From the NCBI RefSeq assembly GCF_025463795.1, contig NZ_JAODBE010000170.1:1-56369 (forward strand): 56,369 bases of DNA, read 5' to 3'. This stretch comes from Amnibacterium sp. GTDB taxonomy: Bacteria; Actinomycetota; Actinomycetes; Actinomycetales; Microbacteriaceae. Below, in pieces: positions 42,070-51,049 of this stretch (within the stretch, counting starts at the first letter, position 1; the number at the start of each line of letters is the position of its first letter). The translations under genes were made by a program, and so were the position numbers. The notes under the pieces are model-generated. The model was not told where the DNA came from and did no database searches. It saw nothing but the letters and a program-made list of their open reading frames with translations.

Positions 42070-43773
42070 TCAGGGCCGCGTGCGGGCCAGCACCCCGGCG
42101 AGCACGGCGTGCAGGAGGGGGAGCGCCGACCCCGCCATCAGCACCGTGCCCAGGACGAGGTCGGTGGGCCGCGCCAGCACGCCGCCGATGAGGAGCGTCG
42201 CGAAGAGGATCGCCGAGACGAAGCGTCCCGCGATCCGTTCGATCGCGCGGATGCGCCGATTCAGCCCCGGCGTCTCGACGGCGATCTCCCCGTCCTCGAG
42301 TCGCGTGGCCAGATCCGTCAGGCGACGGGGGAGCCGCACCGCGAGCTCGGCGATCGAGACCGCCTCCCGGGCGGCGGATCCCACGAGACCGCCGCGCTCA
42401 TCGCGGAGCAGCTGCTCCGCGTACGGCTCGACGGCGTCCCAGATGTTGAAGTCCGGGTCGAGCGTGCTGCTGAGCCCCGAGGTGAGCGACACCGCGCGGA
42501 TGATGAGCAGGAAGTTCTCCGGCAGCTGGAACGGCAGCACGCGGAGCGCCTCACCGAACTCGTCCGCGAACCGACGGAGCTCGGCCGGGTCCACGGTCTG
42601 CAGCGACGTGATCGCGACGCCGGCGAAGCGATCGAAGATCGCCGACATGGTGCGCTCGAGCTCCCGCGTGTCGGCGCCCGGCAGCAGGAGCCCGAGATCC
42701 CGCATGGTCGACACCAGGCGACGGCCGTCTCGCGCAGCGACCGCGATCAGGAACTGGCGCAGCTTCCCGCGCAGCCCGTCGGGGACCTCGCCCATCATCC
42801 CGAAGTCGACGAACGTCAGCGCCCAGGGTGCCCGATCGTCGGCGGATCCCGGCGCCCCTTCGGCGAGCGGCGTCACGAAGAGGTTGCCGGGATGCGCGTC
42901 CGCGTGGAAGAAGCCGCCGATGAACAGCTGGTCGAACATCACCGTCACGAACCGGTCGGCCACCGCGGACGGGTCGATCCCCGCGGCTCGCATCGCCCCG
43001 AGGTCGTTCACCTTGATCGCGCCGACGTCCTGCAGCGTCAGCACCCGTCGCGTCGTGTGGTCCCAGGCGATGCCCGGCACGCGGACACCCGGGTTCTCCT
43101 CGAACTGCTGCGCGAACCGCTCCGCGTTCTGCGCCTCGTGCAGGTAGTCGATCTCCTCGAGACTCGTCGCGGCGAACTCCTCCGCGAGGGCCGGCGGGTT
43201 GACCCGTCTGGAGACGAGCTGCACTCGGTTCAGCCAGCCGGCCACACGGCGGAGGGCGGCGAGGTCGACGTCGACGATCATCCCGATGTCCGGGCGCTGC
43301 ACCTTCACGACGACGTCGCTGAAGCCCGCGTCCGCGGCGGCCTCCGGCGTCAGGCGCGCCCGGTGCGCCTGACCGAGCGACGCGGCGGCGATCGGGGTGG
43401 GGTCGAAGGCGCTGTACGCCTGGTCGAGCGGCGCACCGAGCTCGGACTCGGCGAGGGCGCGGATCGCGGCGAAGTCCTCCTGCGGCACCTCGTCCTGGAG
43501 GCCCTCGAGCTCTCGCGTGACCTCGGGCGGCAGCACATCGAGCCGCGTGGAGAGGAACTGGCCCACCTTGATCATGAGCCCGCCGAGCTCGGTGGCGAGC
43601 CCGTAGAAGTTGCGCGCCATCCGGCGCCACCGCCGGGTACGCCCCCGTGCGCCGAGCGCGGCGAGACCGACGCGCGGCAGAAAGAGCTCGAACCACCAGT
43701 TCTCGGCGAGATACCGCATCGCGAACCGCAGGATGCGCCGGTACCGGGCACGCCCACGCCGGTCGTACGCCAT
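42070..43773 (-). CDS. AarF/UbiB family atypical kinase-like protein
   Basis: A 567-residue member of the AarF/ABC1/UbiB family. It has the KxGQ motif in MIKVGQFLSTRLDVLPPEV, the Ala-rich loop AAASLGQAH, the VVVKVQRP lysine, the catalytic FHADAHPGN and the metal-binding VDFGMMG. Two hydrophobic segments close the C-terminus and would anchor it in the membrane. Relatives support quinone or lipid metabolism, probably as ATPases or kinases of lipid intermediates. The ATG at 43773 is preceded by GAGGCGG. Confidence 0.9.
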   Translation of the reverse strand: MAYDRRGRARYRRILRFAMRYLAENWWFELFLPRVGLAALGARGRTRRWRRMARNFYGLATELGGLMIKVGQFLSTRLDVLPPEVTRELEGLQDEVPQEDFAAIRALAESELGAPLDQAYSAFDPTPIAAASLGQAHRARLTPEAAADAGFSDVVVKVQRPDIGMIVDVDLAALRRVAGWLNRVQLVSRRVNPPALAEEFAATSLEEIDYLHEAQNAERFAQQFEENPGVRVPGIAWDHTTRRVLTLQDVGAIKVNDLGAMRAAGIDPSAVADRFVTVMFDQLFIGGFFHADAHPGNLFVTPLAEGAPGSADDRAPWALTFVDFGMMGEVPDGLRGKLRQFLIAVAARDGRRLVSTMRDLGLLLPGADTRELERTMSAIFDRFAGVAITSLQTVDPAELRRFADEFGEALRVLPFQLPENFLLIIRAVSLTSGLSSTLDPDFNIWDAVEPYAEQLLRDERGGLVGSAAREAVSIAELAVRLPRRLTDLATRLEDGEIAVETPGLNRRIRAIERIAGRFVSAILFATLLIGGVLARPTDLVLGTVLMAGSALPLLHAVLAGVLARTRP

Positions 43774-43956
43774 CGGTCCGCCTCGATTCCGTGTGCGCGC
43801 GGGACGCCGGCTCTCGGCGGGTGAAGCTCGAGTATCGCCCGTGGGACGGCGCACCCTGCGCCGCCCGCGCATGTCGCGAGGGACGCCGCTCTGCGAGGAC
43901 GGATCGAGGCGACCCTTCGACGCGGAGGGCGTCCCCGTACTAGCGTGCGAATCCTC

Positions 43957-45423
43957 ATGACCGACGTCAGCGTGCTCATCGCTTCGAGAAATCCAGGCTC
44001 TGCCCTTGCAGGGCTCGTCCACTCCCTCGACGGGCAGTCCCTCACCGCCGGCGCCTTCGAGGTGGTGATCGTCGACGCGTCCGACGACGGGAGCGCGGAC
44101 CGGCTGCGGCAGCTGGCCGATCGGCGCGTGAACGTGACGGTGCTGACGGCCGGCGCTGACCGGTCGGATGCGGACCGGCTCGAGACGGCGCTCGGCCGGG
44201 CCACGGGGGAGTACGCGATCGCCCTGGGGCAGGACTGGCGGCTGGCGCCCCTCGCGCTCGAGCTGCTGCTGGACCGGGCTCGGAGCACCGGTGCGGACCT
44301 CGTGGTCGGCCGTGTCGCCGACGGCGCCGTCTCCGGCTCGACCGCGGTGCCGGATGACGCCGATCGGGTCGATCCCACCCCGGTCGACCTCACCGGCTGC
44401 CTCGGGCTGTTCCAGCGCTCGTCGCCGCGCCTGCGCCACGAACCGGGCCTCGACCTCCTCCATCCCGCGAGCCTGGTGATGGCGTCCAGCGTCGTGAGCG
44501 CCGTGGGGCGGTACGCCTGCGCCACCCGCGACGGGGGTGAGGTCGGGTCGCCCGCGGACGTGTCGATCGACGCCGCACGCTTCCGGTGGAGCGATGGGCT
44601 GCTGCGGCTCACCGTCGGGATCCGTGTCCCGGAGCCCCGGCCGTCCGGGCTCCGCGCCTGGCTGGTCCTGACGCAGGGACTGACGGAGGTCGCGCTGCCG
44701 GCGGAGGTCGGCCCGGACGACGGGGACGGCACCGGTGACGTGGCGCGCTGCCTCCTCGACCCCGCGACCGCCGGCGGAGGACGTCCCCTCGACGACGGCC
44801 CGTGGGACCTGCGGCTGCGGCTCGCGCTCCCGGGCGGCGAGATCACTCGGCCGCTGCCCGCCGGCCCGCCCTGCTCGGCCGTCGTCGAAGGACGCCCCCA
44901 CGTCCTCGGCTCGGACGGAGGGTTCGCGCAACTCGATGCGGGCGCGACCCGTACCAGTGTGATCGGCCGGGTGGAGCCGTCGGAGACGTCGATCGTGGAG
45001 TCGGCGCGCGGGATCCTCGTGACGCTGGAGCACCCCGATGTGCACGTCCACGGCGACGCGGTGCTCGACGCCCGGCTGCTGCTCGACAAGTTCCGCCTGC
45101 CGGCGCGCCTCGTGTGCCGCGACGGTCGGGCGCGGCTCGAGTCGTACGTGAGCTCACTGGCGGGCGTCCGCGTGATCTCGGTCGTCGCGGGGGGAGGCAA
45201 GCCGGTGCCGACCGGGCTTCAGCTCCGGGTCGACGGTGCCGGCGCCGTGGCGCTGGAGGCCGTCCCGCCGAAGGCGCCGACGCCCCCGCCTGCCACGGGC
45301 GCCGACGTGCCGCTGGCTCAGCGGCTGCGGCGTCGGGTGCCGGGGGCGCTCGACCCCGCGCTGCGGCTGCTCGTCCGTGTGCCGGTCGTCCGGCGCACCT
45401 ATCGGCTGCTCATCGGCCGCTGA
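43957..45423 (+). CDS. Glycosyltransferase family 2-like protein, degenerate catalytic motif
   Basis: About 488 residues. The N-terminal ~190 residues have the GT-A start VSVLIASRNPGS and VVIVDASDDGSADRL, but the position of the usual DxD reads IALGQDWRLAP. The rest is beta-rich without obvious repeats, ending in a basic RRVPGALDPALRLL helix. It may be an unusual or inactive glycosyltransferase of cell-wall glycan assembly. GTG at 43945 is an alternative start; TACTAG just upstream is a possible -10. The 3' end overlaps the convergent methyltransferase by 14 bases. Confidence 0.72.
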   Translation: MTDVSVLIASRNPGSALAGLVHSLDGQSLTAGAFEVVIVDASDDGSADRLRQLADRRVNVTVLTAGADRSDADRLETALGRATGEYAIALGQDWRLAPLALELLLDRARSTGADLVVGRVADGAVSGSTAVPDDADRVDPTPVDLTGCLGLFQRSSPRLRHEPGLDLLHPASLVMASSVVSAVGRYACATRDGGEVGSPADVSIDAARFRWSDGLLRLTVGIRVPEPRPSGLRAWLVLTQGLTEVALPAEVGPDDGDGTGDVARCLLDPATAGGGRPLDDGPWDLRLRLALPGGEITRPLPAGPPCSAVVEGRPHVLGSDGGFAQLDAGATRTSVIGRVEPSETSIVESARGILVTLEHPDVHVHGDAVLDARLLLDKFRLPARLVCRDGRARLESYVSSLAGVRVISVVAGGGKPVPTGLQLRVDGAGAVALEAVPPKAPTPPPATGADVPLAQRLRRRVPGALDPALRLLVRVPVVRRTYRLLIGR

Positions 45424-46171
45424 CGGCCGCGGGCGCGAACCCGGCGCCGAGGTCCTGCCGCACGGACTCCGCGATCGCGCGCTGCGTGTCGGTGCCGGCT
45501 CGTTCAGCGCCGGCGATGACCTCGAGCACACCGCTGTCCAGCAGTCGCTGGGGCGGCATCACGGTCAACCGGTCCAGGAGGTGCGGCGGCACGGGTTGCG
45601 GGTCGACCCGGCGGAACTCGGCCAGGATGGCGTCGAAGGAATCGGTCAGGGTGGTGTCGGTCGGATCGAGCGCCGTCACGAGCAGCAGCCCGGTGGGCCG
45701 CGTGCCGACCGGCACCACGACGAGGTCCGGCCGGAAGCGGGCCAGCACCTCGACCATGCCGTAGACGTCACCCGTCCATCCGTCGGTGTGCCGTTCTCGC
45801 GCCGCCTCGTCGATGCTGCGGGGCAGCATGTCGTCGAACACGATCACGCCGCGCGGGGAGCTGTGTCGCTCGGCGTGCATGAAGTCGCGGAGCGCGAACT
45901 CGAACAGGTGCAGCCCGTCGATGAACGTGAGGTCGAACGGTGTGCCGTTCGTGGCCGCCAGGGGGTCGGGCCGTGCGAAGTACTCGTCGCTCGTGGTCCG
46001 AAACAGCGCGACGTCGCCGTCGAGCTCGGCGGTGATGCTGAACGCCGGATCGATGCCGACGGCTCTGCAGCGGGCCTGGGCCAGGCTGCCGCCCAGTCGG
46101 ACACCGATCTCCAGGTAGGCGCGGGGCGCGAGGCGTCGGTGCAGCTCGGCGAGGAACGCGTAGTAGTGCAC
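45410..46171 (-). CDS. Class I SAM-dependent methyltransferase (Methyltransf_24-like)
   Basis: A 253-residue protein. Motif I is AYLEIGVRLGGSLAQ and a later FDLTFIDGLHLFEFALRD carries the acidic residue and histidine seen in cephalosporin-hydroxylase/macrocin-O-methyltransferase-like groups; GVIVFDDMLP follows. It probably methylates a sugar or small hydroxylated compound, perhaps in cell-surface glycan decoration with the neighbouring glycosyltransferase (inference). The GTG start follows a -10 at leaderless spacing. Confidence 0.78.
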   Translation of the reverse strand: MHYYAFLAELHRRLAPRAYLEIGVRLGGSLAQARCRAVGIDPAFSITAELDGDVALFRTTSDEYFARPDPLAATNGTPFDLTFIDGLHLFEFALRDFMHAERHSSPRGVIVFDDMLPRSIDEAARERHTDGWTGDVYGMVEVLARFRPDLVVVPVGTRPTGLLLVTALDPTDTTLTDSFDAILAEFRRVDPQPVPPHLLDRLTVMPPQRLLDSGVLEVIAGAERAGTDTQRAIAESVRQDLGAGFAPAAVSGR

Positions 46172-46177
46172 GGGCCA

Positions 46178-46183
46178 ACGGTA
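46178..46183 (-). promoter_or_regulatory. -10 element for a leaderless methyltransferase gene
   Basis: TACCGT on the minus strand ends six bases before the GTG at 46171. No ribosome site is seen. Confidence 0.45.
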
Positions 46184-46350
46184 ACGGTCCCTCGAGATCT
46201 CCGAACGGGTGATCTCCGTCGTGGCCCCTCGACCCCATGGACCTCGGACCGTTGACGCGTGCCGCTGGAGCCGAGATCATCGGGCGCGCCAGATGCCGGC
46301 CCCGACGGGGGGAGAGATGCTGCAGGCGATCGGGCGCAGCCGGGACGGTG

Positions 46351-47187
46351 ATGATGCGCGCTGATCGGCAAGGGGCGACGAGTGGACGACGCGCCCGCGG
46401 CCGGTCGCTCGCGGTCCCGGTCACGACCGTGCTAGGGGTCGTCGCGATGGCCGGGTGCTCGTCGTCCTCACCCGGTCGTCCCTCGGCGGCCGCGTCCTCG
46501 GCGGCGCCCGCGTCCGTGCCCGCCGGCTGCCCGAATCCGGATGGAGGAACGTGCGTCGGCCCGCTGCAGGCGGGCAGGAGCTGCACCACCTCGGTGTTCG
46601 CGCCGGCGATCACCTACGTCGTCCCCGAAGCGGGGTGGATCGACGAGGAGGATCTGCAGGGCAACGTCCTGCTCCTGCCCCCGGGGAACACGCTGCCCGA
46701 TGTCAACGCCGGGACGTCCGACTTCATCGGCGTCTACGCCTCGATCGCGCCGGCACGGTTCACGGCGCTGCCGAGCTGTGCGACCGAGTCGGTCGTCGAG
46801 GTGGCGGACACGCCGAACGCCTTCGCTGCGTGGCTGGGGCGGCAGAAGGATGTGAGTGCCACCTCGCCGGTGCCCGTCTCGGTCGGCGGTCTACGCGGTC
46901 TTCGCATCGACCTCTCCGTCAAGCCGCGTGCCGCGCTGGCGCGGTGCACCGACGACGAGAGCGGCGACCCGGTGCGCTACCGGCCGATCCTGACGGGGGA
47001 GGGCGCCTCGTCGCTGGACCACGGGCTCATCGCCGATCTCACGATGCGCCTCCACCTGCTGGCCTGGAAGCAGGGCGTGCTGGCGATCGAGGTGGATGAC
47101 GTCGAGAAGGCCCCGGGGACCCTGACCTCACCGTCCGCCGTCGCCGAGACGCTCCGGTTCGCGGACCCGGGCTCGGGGAACGGGTGA
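46351..47187 (+). CDS. Hypothetical secreted lipoprotein
   Basis: A 278-residue protein with a basic N-terminus, a hydrophobic segment and lipobox MAGC (Cys36), then a Ser/Ala/Pro-rich linker. Mature-domain cysteines (SCTTSVF, PSCATES, RCTDDES) suggest disulphides outside the cell. The domain is not recognised. GVYASIAPARF and LLAWKQGVLAIEVDD are the best-defined strands. The start at 46351 gives a normal-length signal peptide; the frame upstream lacks coding pattern. Confidence 0.7.
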   Translation: MMRADRQGATSGRRARGRSLAVPVTTVLGVVAMAGCSSSSPGRPSAAASSAAPASVPAGCPNPDGGTCVGPLQAGRSCTTSVFAPAITYVVPEAGWIDEEDLQGNVLLLPPGNTLPDVNAGTSDFIGVYASIAPARFTALPSCATESVVEVADTPNAFAAWLGRQKDVSATSPVPVSVGGLRGLRIDLSVKPRAALARCTDDESGDPVRYRPILTGEGASSLDHGLIADLTMRLHLLAWKQGVLAIEVDDVEKAPGTLTSPSAVAETLRFADPGSGNG

Positions 47188-47267
47188 GATCCATCGCTGT
47201 CATGGCAGACGTGGCGGGCACCCCCGGTGTCGGCGGGCGGGTGCGGGCGAACGGCCGACTAGAGTGC

Positions 47268-47294
47268 TTGAGGTTTCCGAGAGTTTCCTAATAG
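47268..47294. promoter_or_regulatory. Promoter/operator-like region of the LacI gene
   Basis: TTGAGG (47268-47273) is followed by GTTTCCGAGAGTTTCC (47273-47288), a direct repeat of GTTTCC that shares GTTTCCG with the palindrome at 48538. A weak TAATAG lies at 47289-47294. It is likely a second, weaker site of the same LacI protein for autoregulation. Confidence 0.45.
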
Positions 47295-47380
47295 CGTTGG
47301 AGGGGGAGAATGGTCCCGGGGCCTCCGAGAAGGAGCTCCCGTTCATGTGACGGTGACCGTGCGGCGCGAGGATGTGGCTG

Positions 47381-48379
47381 ATGGAGCGCAAGCAGGTGCG
47401 GCTGACGGATGTGGCCGCCCGCGCCGGGGTGACCGTCGGGACCGCGTCGAAGGCCCTCGCCGGCACGGGCTCACTCCGGCTCGAGACCCGGCAGCGGGTC
47501 CTGGCCGCCGCCGAGTTCCTGCACTACTTCCCGAACCAGCAGGCGAGGACCCTGCTCTCCGGGCGGTCGTACACCGTCGGGCTCATCACCTCGGACGCGC
47601 CCGGCCGATTCAGCGTCCCCGTCATGCAGGGTGCGGAGGACTCGCTCGCGACCGGCCAGATGGCGATCCTGTTCTGCGACGCCCGCGGGGACTCGGTTCG
47701 GGAGCAGCACTGGATCCGCACGCTCGTGGCGCGGAACGTCGACGGGTTCATCGTGACGTCCCACCGCAGCGACCCGCGAAGCTCGATCAGCGCCGAAGTT
47801 CCGGTCCCCGTCGTCTACGCCTACTCCCCGTCGGAGGACGCGGCCGACGTGTCCGTCGTCCCCGACGACGTGCAAGGCGGCCGGCTCGCAGGCGAGCACC
47901 TGCTGGAGGTGGGCAGGCGCCGCATCGCCTATGTGGGCGGCCCGGACTCCTACCTGGCGTCACATCTCCGCATGCAGGGGTTCGTCGAGGCCCTGGCCGC
48001 TTCCGGGCTCACCCCTGCCACCGCGCCGCTGTTCGTGCCGTGGGAGGAGGAGGCCGGCCGTCGCGCCGCCCGGATCCTCACCGCTCGAGGGGACGACCTC
48101 GACGCCGTGTTCTGCGCGAGCGATCAGATCGCACGCGGCCTCCTCGACGAGTTGTCGGCGCAGGGCGTCCGCGTCCCGCAGGACATCGCCGTCGTCGGCT
48201 TCGACGACTGGGACGTCATGACGCTGGCCGCCCGGCCCCAGTTGACGAGCGTCGGCATGAACCTCACCCGAGTGGGCCAGGTCGCGGCGGTCCGGCTGCT
48301 CGAAGCCATCAGCGGGCAGCGGTCGCCGGGGCTGGAGCTCGTGCCGTGCGAGCTCGCCATCCGCGCATCCAGCGCCTGA
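47381..48379 (+). CDS. LacI family transcriptional regulator
   Basis: A 332-residue sugar-responsive repressor. The HTH is RLTDVAARAGVTVGTASKALAG, followed by the hinge region, and the periplasmic-binding-like domain shows YTVGLITSD, RRRIAYVGGP, DAVFCASDQIARGL and IAVVGFDDW. GTG at 47372 would add three residues. It lies upstream of a Gfo/Idh-ABC operon in the same direction. An operator with GTTTCCG arms at that operon and similar repeats at its own promoter fit control of both. Confidence 0.9.
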   Translation: MERKQVRLTDVAARAGVTVGTASKALAGTGSLRLETRQRVLAAAEFLHYFPNQQARTLLSGRSYTVGLITSDAPGRFSVPVMQGAEDSLATGQMAILFCDARGDSVREQHWIRTLVARNVDGFIVTSHRSDPRSSISAEVPVPVVYAYSPSEDAADVSVVPDDVQGGRLAGEHLLEVGRRRIAYVGGPDSYLASHLRMQGFVEALAASGLTPATAPLFVPWEEEAGRRAARILTARGDDLDAVFCASDQIARGLLDELSAQGVRVPQDIAVVGFDDWDVMTLAARPQLTSVGMNLTRVGQVAAVRLLEAISGQRSPGLELVPCELAIRASSA

Positions 48380-48501
48380 GCGCGGCCGGTCTCCCCGGCT
48401 CGCCGAGGCGGTGACCCCGCCCTCGCAGCGGCCATGACCGACCTCTGCGGTCGCGCCTGCCCGGCACCCGTGACGACTTCCCCCGCGCCTCGGCGCGCAA
48501 G

Positions 48502-48562
48502 TTGACGCGTGCGATCGCTGCCCTCTAAGGTCGACTTGTTTCCGATACGGAAACGGATTTCC
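48502..48562 (+). promoter_or_regulatory. Promoter and LacI operator of the Gfo/Idh-ABC operon
   Basis: TTGACG (48502-48507), 18 bases, and TAAGGT (48526-48531). Next comes GTTTCCG-ATA-CGGAAAC (48538-48554), a perfect 17-base palindrome centred near the expected transcription start, then the overlapping GGAAA-CGGA-TTTCC (48549-48562). A repressor here would block initiation. The LacI gene just upstream is the likely owner. Confidence 0.7.
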
Positions 48563-48575
48563 TAAAAGGGGACAC

Positions 48576-49736
48576 ATGGGCGGCGACGCGAAGAAGAGTG
48601 GCGGCCTTCGGGTCGCCGTGGTCGGGCTGCAGTTCGGGGCGGAGTTCGTGCCGATCTACCAGGCGCACCCCGACGTGGGCCAGGTGGTCGTCGCGGACCT
48701 CGACGAGGACCAGCTGGCGACGGTCGGCGACCGGTTCGGCGTCGAGCGACGGATGTCCGGCCTGGAGGAGGTGCTGGCCTCGAGCGACGTCGATGCGGTG
48801 CATCTCGTCACGCCGGTCACGCTCCACGGGGAGCAGACCATCGCCGCGCTGGAAGCGGGCAAGCACGTCGCCTGCACCATCCCGGCCGCGCTCGACACCG
48901 AGGTGCTGCGGCGCATCGTGGAGCTCGAGCGTGCCACCGGGCTCACCTACATGATGATGGAGACCGCGGTCTACACCCGCGAGTTCCTCTACGTGCAGGA
49001 CCTCGTGAACTCGGGGGCGTTCGGCCGGCTCGCCTTCGCCAGGGCAGCGCACCTCCAGGACATGGAGGGGTGGCCCGGCTACTGGCAGGGGTTCCCGCCG
49101 CTCGCGCACATCACCCATGCGCTCGCGCCCGTTCTCGCGCTCACCGGTGCGACCGCGAGGTCGGTGCACTCCTTCGGGTCGGGACGCCTCCCCGAGGACA
49201 AGCGGCGGGTCTACGGCAACCCCTACCCGGTCGAGACCTCCATCTTCCAGCTGCACGACGTCGACATCGCCGTCGAGGTCACTCGATCGATGTTCGAGAT
49301 GGCGCGCTCCTACACCGAGAGCTTCTGCCTCTACGGCGATCGACTGGGCTTCGAGTGGCCGCAGCTCGAGGAGGAGCGCCCGCTCCTGTTCGAGATGGCG
49401 CCGCTGGCGGCCGGGAGGGGCCGACCGATCGAGGCACGACGGATCGAGGTTCCCGATCGCGCCGATCTCCTGCCGGAGCCGATCCGCAAGTTCACCCGCT
49501 CGTTCGTCTACGAGTCGGGCGATCACCTCTCGTTCGTCCAGGGCGGCGGCCACAGCGGATCGCATCCCCACCTCGTGCACGAGTTCGTCAGCGCCGTGAC
49601 CGAGGGCCGGCCGTCCCGCATCGACGCCGCCACCGCGGCGAACTGGACCGCGGCGGGACTCGCCGCGCATCAGTCCGCGATGAGCGACGGCGAGGCCGTC
49701 GAGGTGCCGCGCTTCGACCTGCAACCCGCGAACTGA
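48576..49736 (+). CDS. Gfo/Idh/MocA family oxidoreductase, CTIP variant
   Basis: A 386-residue protein with Rossmann start VAVVGLQFGAEFVPIYQAHP and a normal C-terminal domain (TYMMMETAVYTREFLYV, GGGHSGSHPHLVHEF). The catalytic EKP motif is replaced by HVACTIPAAL, so the lysine is absent. It is first in the operon, before a sugar-binding protein. The paralogue at 52888 carries the same CTIP motif, which argues for a distinct subfamily rather than decay. Function likely NAD-linked sugar chemistry, with a different catalytic residue. Confidence 0.85.
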   Translation: MGGDAKKSGGLRVAVVGLQFGAEFVPIYQAHPDVGQVVVADLDEDQLATVGDRFGVERRMSGLEEVLASSDVDAVHLVTPVTLHGEQTIAALEAGKHVACTIPAALDTEVLRRIVELERATGLTYMMMETAVYTREFLYVQDLVNSGAFGRLAFARAAHLQDMEGWPGYWQGFPPLAHITHALAPVLALTGATARSVHSFGSGRLPEDKRRVYGNPYPVETSIFQLHDVDIAVEVTRSMFEMARSYTESFCLYGDRLGFEWPQLEEERPLLFEMAPLAAGRGRPIEARRIEVPDRADLLPEPIRKFTRSFVYESGDHLSFVQGGGHSGSHPHLVHEFVSAVTEGRPSRIDAATAANWTAAGLAAHQSAMSDGEAVEVPRFDLQPAN

Positions 49737-49774
49737 CCCCTCCCACCCCTCACCACGAAGAAAGAGTCTGCGCA

Positions 49775-51043
49775 ATGACGCTCAAACCACAGCGATCCGT
49801 CTTCCGGAGGGTGGCGGCCGTCGCGGCCGCCGTCCTCGTCACGGTCGGCCTCGGGGCCTGCTCCGGCCAGTCCGGATCCGGCGGCTCGACCGGCTCCGGG
49901 ATCCACCGCGGCGACACCCTGGTGCTCTGGGACTACCAGCAGAACCCGGCCCCGAAGGAGTACCTGAAGCGGCTGTCCGACTTCACCGCGAAGACCGGCG
50001 TGAAGGTGAAGCGGGTCTCCATCGCCTACGACCAGTTCCTCAGCAAGGTGCAGCAGGCCGCGGCCGCGCACTCGCTGCCGGACATCGTGATGGTCGACAA
50101 CCCGTGGAACTCGGCGCTCGCCGATCAGGGAGTGCTCACCGACCTCTCGGACCGCGTCTCCTCATGGGGGCAGTGGAAGAACTACTTCTCCGGACCGGCG
50201 CAGTCGGCGACGTGGAAGGGGAAGGTCTACGGCGTTCCCAACGAGAGCAACGACCTGATCATGTACTACGACAAGACGGTGCTCGACAAGGCCGGGCTCA
50301 AGGCGCCGACCACCTGGGACGAGCTGCGGACCGACGCGAAGCAGCTGACCACCCCGAGCCGCTACGGCTTCTCGACGTCCATGACGAAGAGCGAGAACGC
50401 GGTCTTCGTGTTCGAGTCGCTGCTCTGGCAGGCGGGCGCAGACCTCGACTCCCTGAACTCGCCCAAGGCGCTGCAGGCGATGACCTACCTGCAGTCGCTC
50501 CAGCAGGACGGCTCGCTGTCCAAGGATGCCCTCACCTGGGACCTGCGGGCCGGCGTGACGCAGCTGGTGAACGGCAAGTCGGCGATCGCGTTCGGCGGCA
50601 CCTGGGACTACCCCTGGCTGAAGCAGAACATGAAGGACGAGCTGGCCGTCGCCCTGCTGCCGGCCGGGCCGGCCGGCCAGGCGTCCAACCTGGGCGGCGA
50701 GAACTGGGCCATCTCCTCCAGCTCCAAGCATCAGGACGAGGCCTGGAAGCTGATCACCTCCGCCGTCGCGCCCAAGCCGTCGCTCGCGTACCTGAAGGAG
50801 TCGGGCCAGCTTCCCGCTCGCAAGGACGTGGCGGCGATCGCGCCCTTCTACCAGTCCGCGCCGATGCCGACGATGCTCGACCAGCTCAAGGTCGCGAAGG
50901 CCCGTGTGTACGGGCCGAACTACCCGCAGATGGCCGACGCGCTGATGACGGCGTACCAGTCGGTGCTGAGCGGACAGCAGACGCCCAAGGCGGCGCTCGC
51001 CCAGGCGGCCTCCGTCGTCGACCCGCTGTTGGCCAAGAAGTGA
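49775..51043 (+). CDS. Sugar ABC transporter substrate-binding lipoprotein
   Basis: A 422-residue solute-binding lipoprotein: signal peptide, lipobox LGAC (Cys29), Gly/Ser linker, and a mature domain starting DTLVLWDYQQNPAP. The middle NDLIMYYDKTVLDKAGL and GENWAISSSSKHQDEAWKL are typical CUT1 binding-protein stretches. Ribosome site AAGAAAGAG. A long hairpin follows the stop and probably keeps this gene's transcript more abundant than the permeases'. Substrate unknown. Confidence 0.92.
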   Translation: MTLKPQRSVFRRVAAVAAAVLVTVGLGACSGQSGSGGSTGSGIHRGDTLVLWDYQQNPAPKEYLKRLSDFTAKTGVKVKRVSIAYDQFLSKVQQAAAAHSLPDIVMVDNPWNSALADQGVLTDLSDRVSSWGQWKNYFSGPAQSATWKGKVYGVPNESNDLIMYYDKTVLDKAGLKAPTTWDELRTDAKQLTTPSRYGFSTSMTKSENAVFVFESLLWQAGADLDSLNSPKALQAMTYLQSLQQDGSLSKDALTWDLRAGVTQLVNGKSAIAFGGTWDYPWLKQNMKDELAVALLPAGPAGQASNLGGENWAISSSSKHQDEAWKLITSAVAPKPSLAYLKESGQLPARKDVAAIAPFYQSAPMPTMLDQLKVAKARVYGPNYPQMADALMTAYQSVLSGQQTPKAALAQAASVVDPLLAKK

Positions 51044-51049
51044 TCTGAC

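Noticed and set aside
42070-45051. A 993-residue frame suggesting a fusion of the UbiB-like protein with a long N-terminal extension
   Set aside because: The extension is the antisense shadow of the glycosyltransferase gene; a good ATG with ribosome site exists at 43773.
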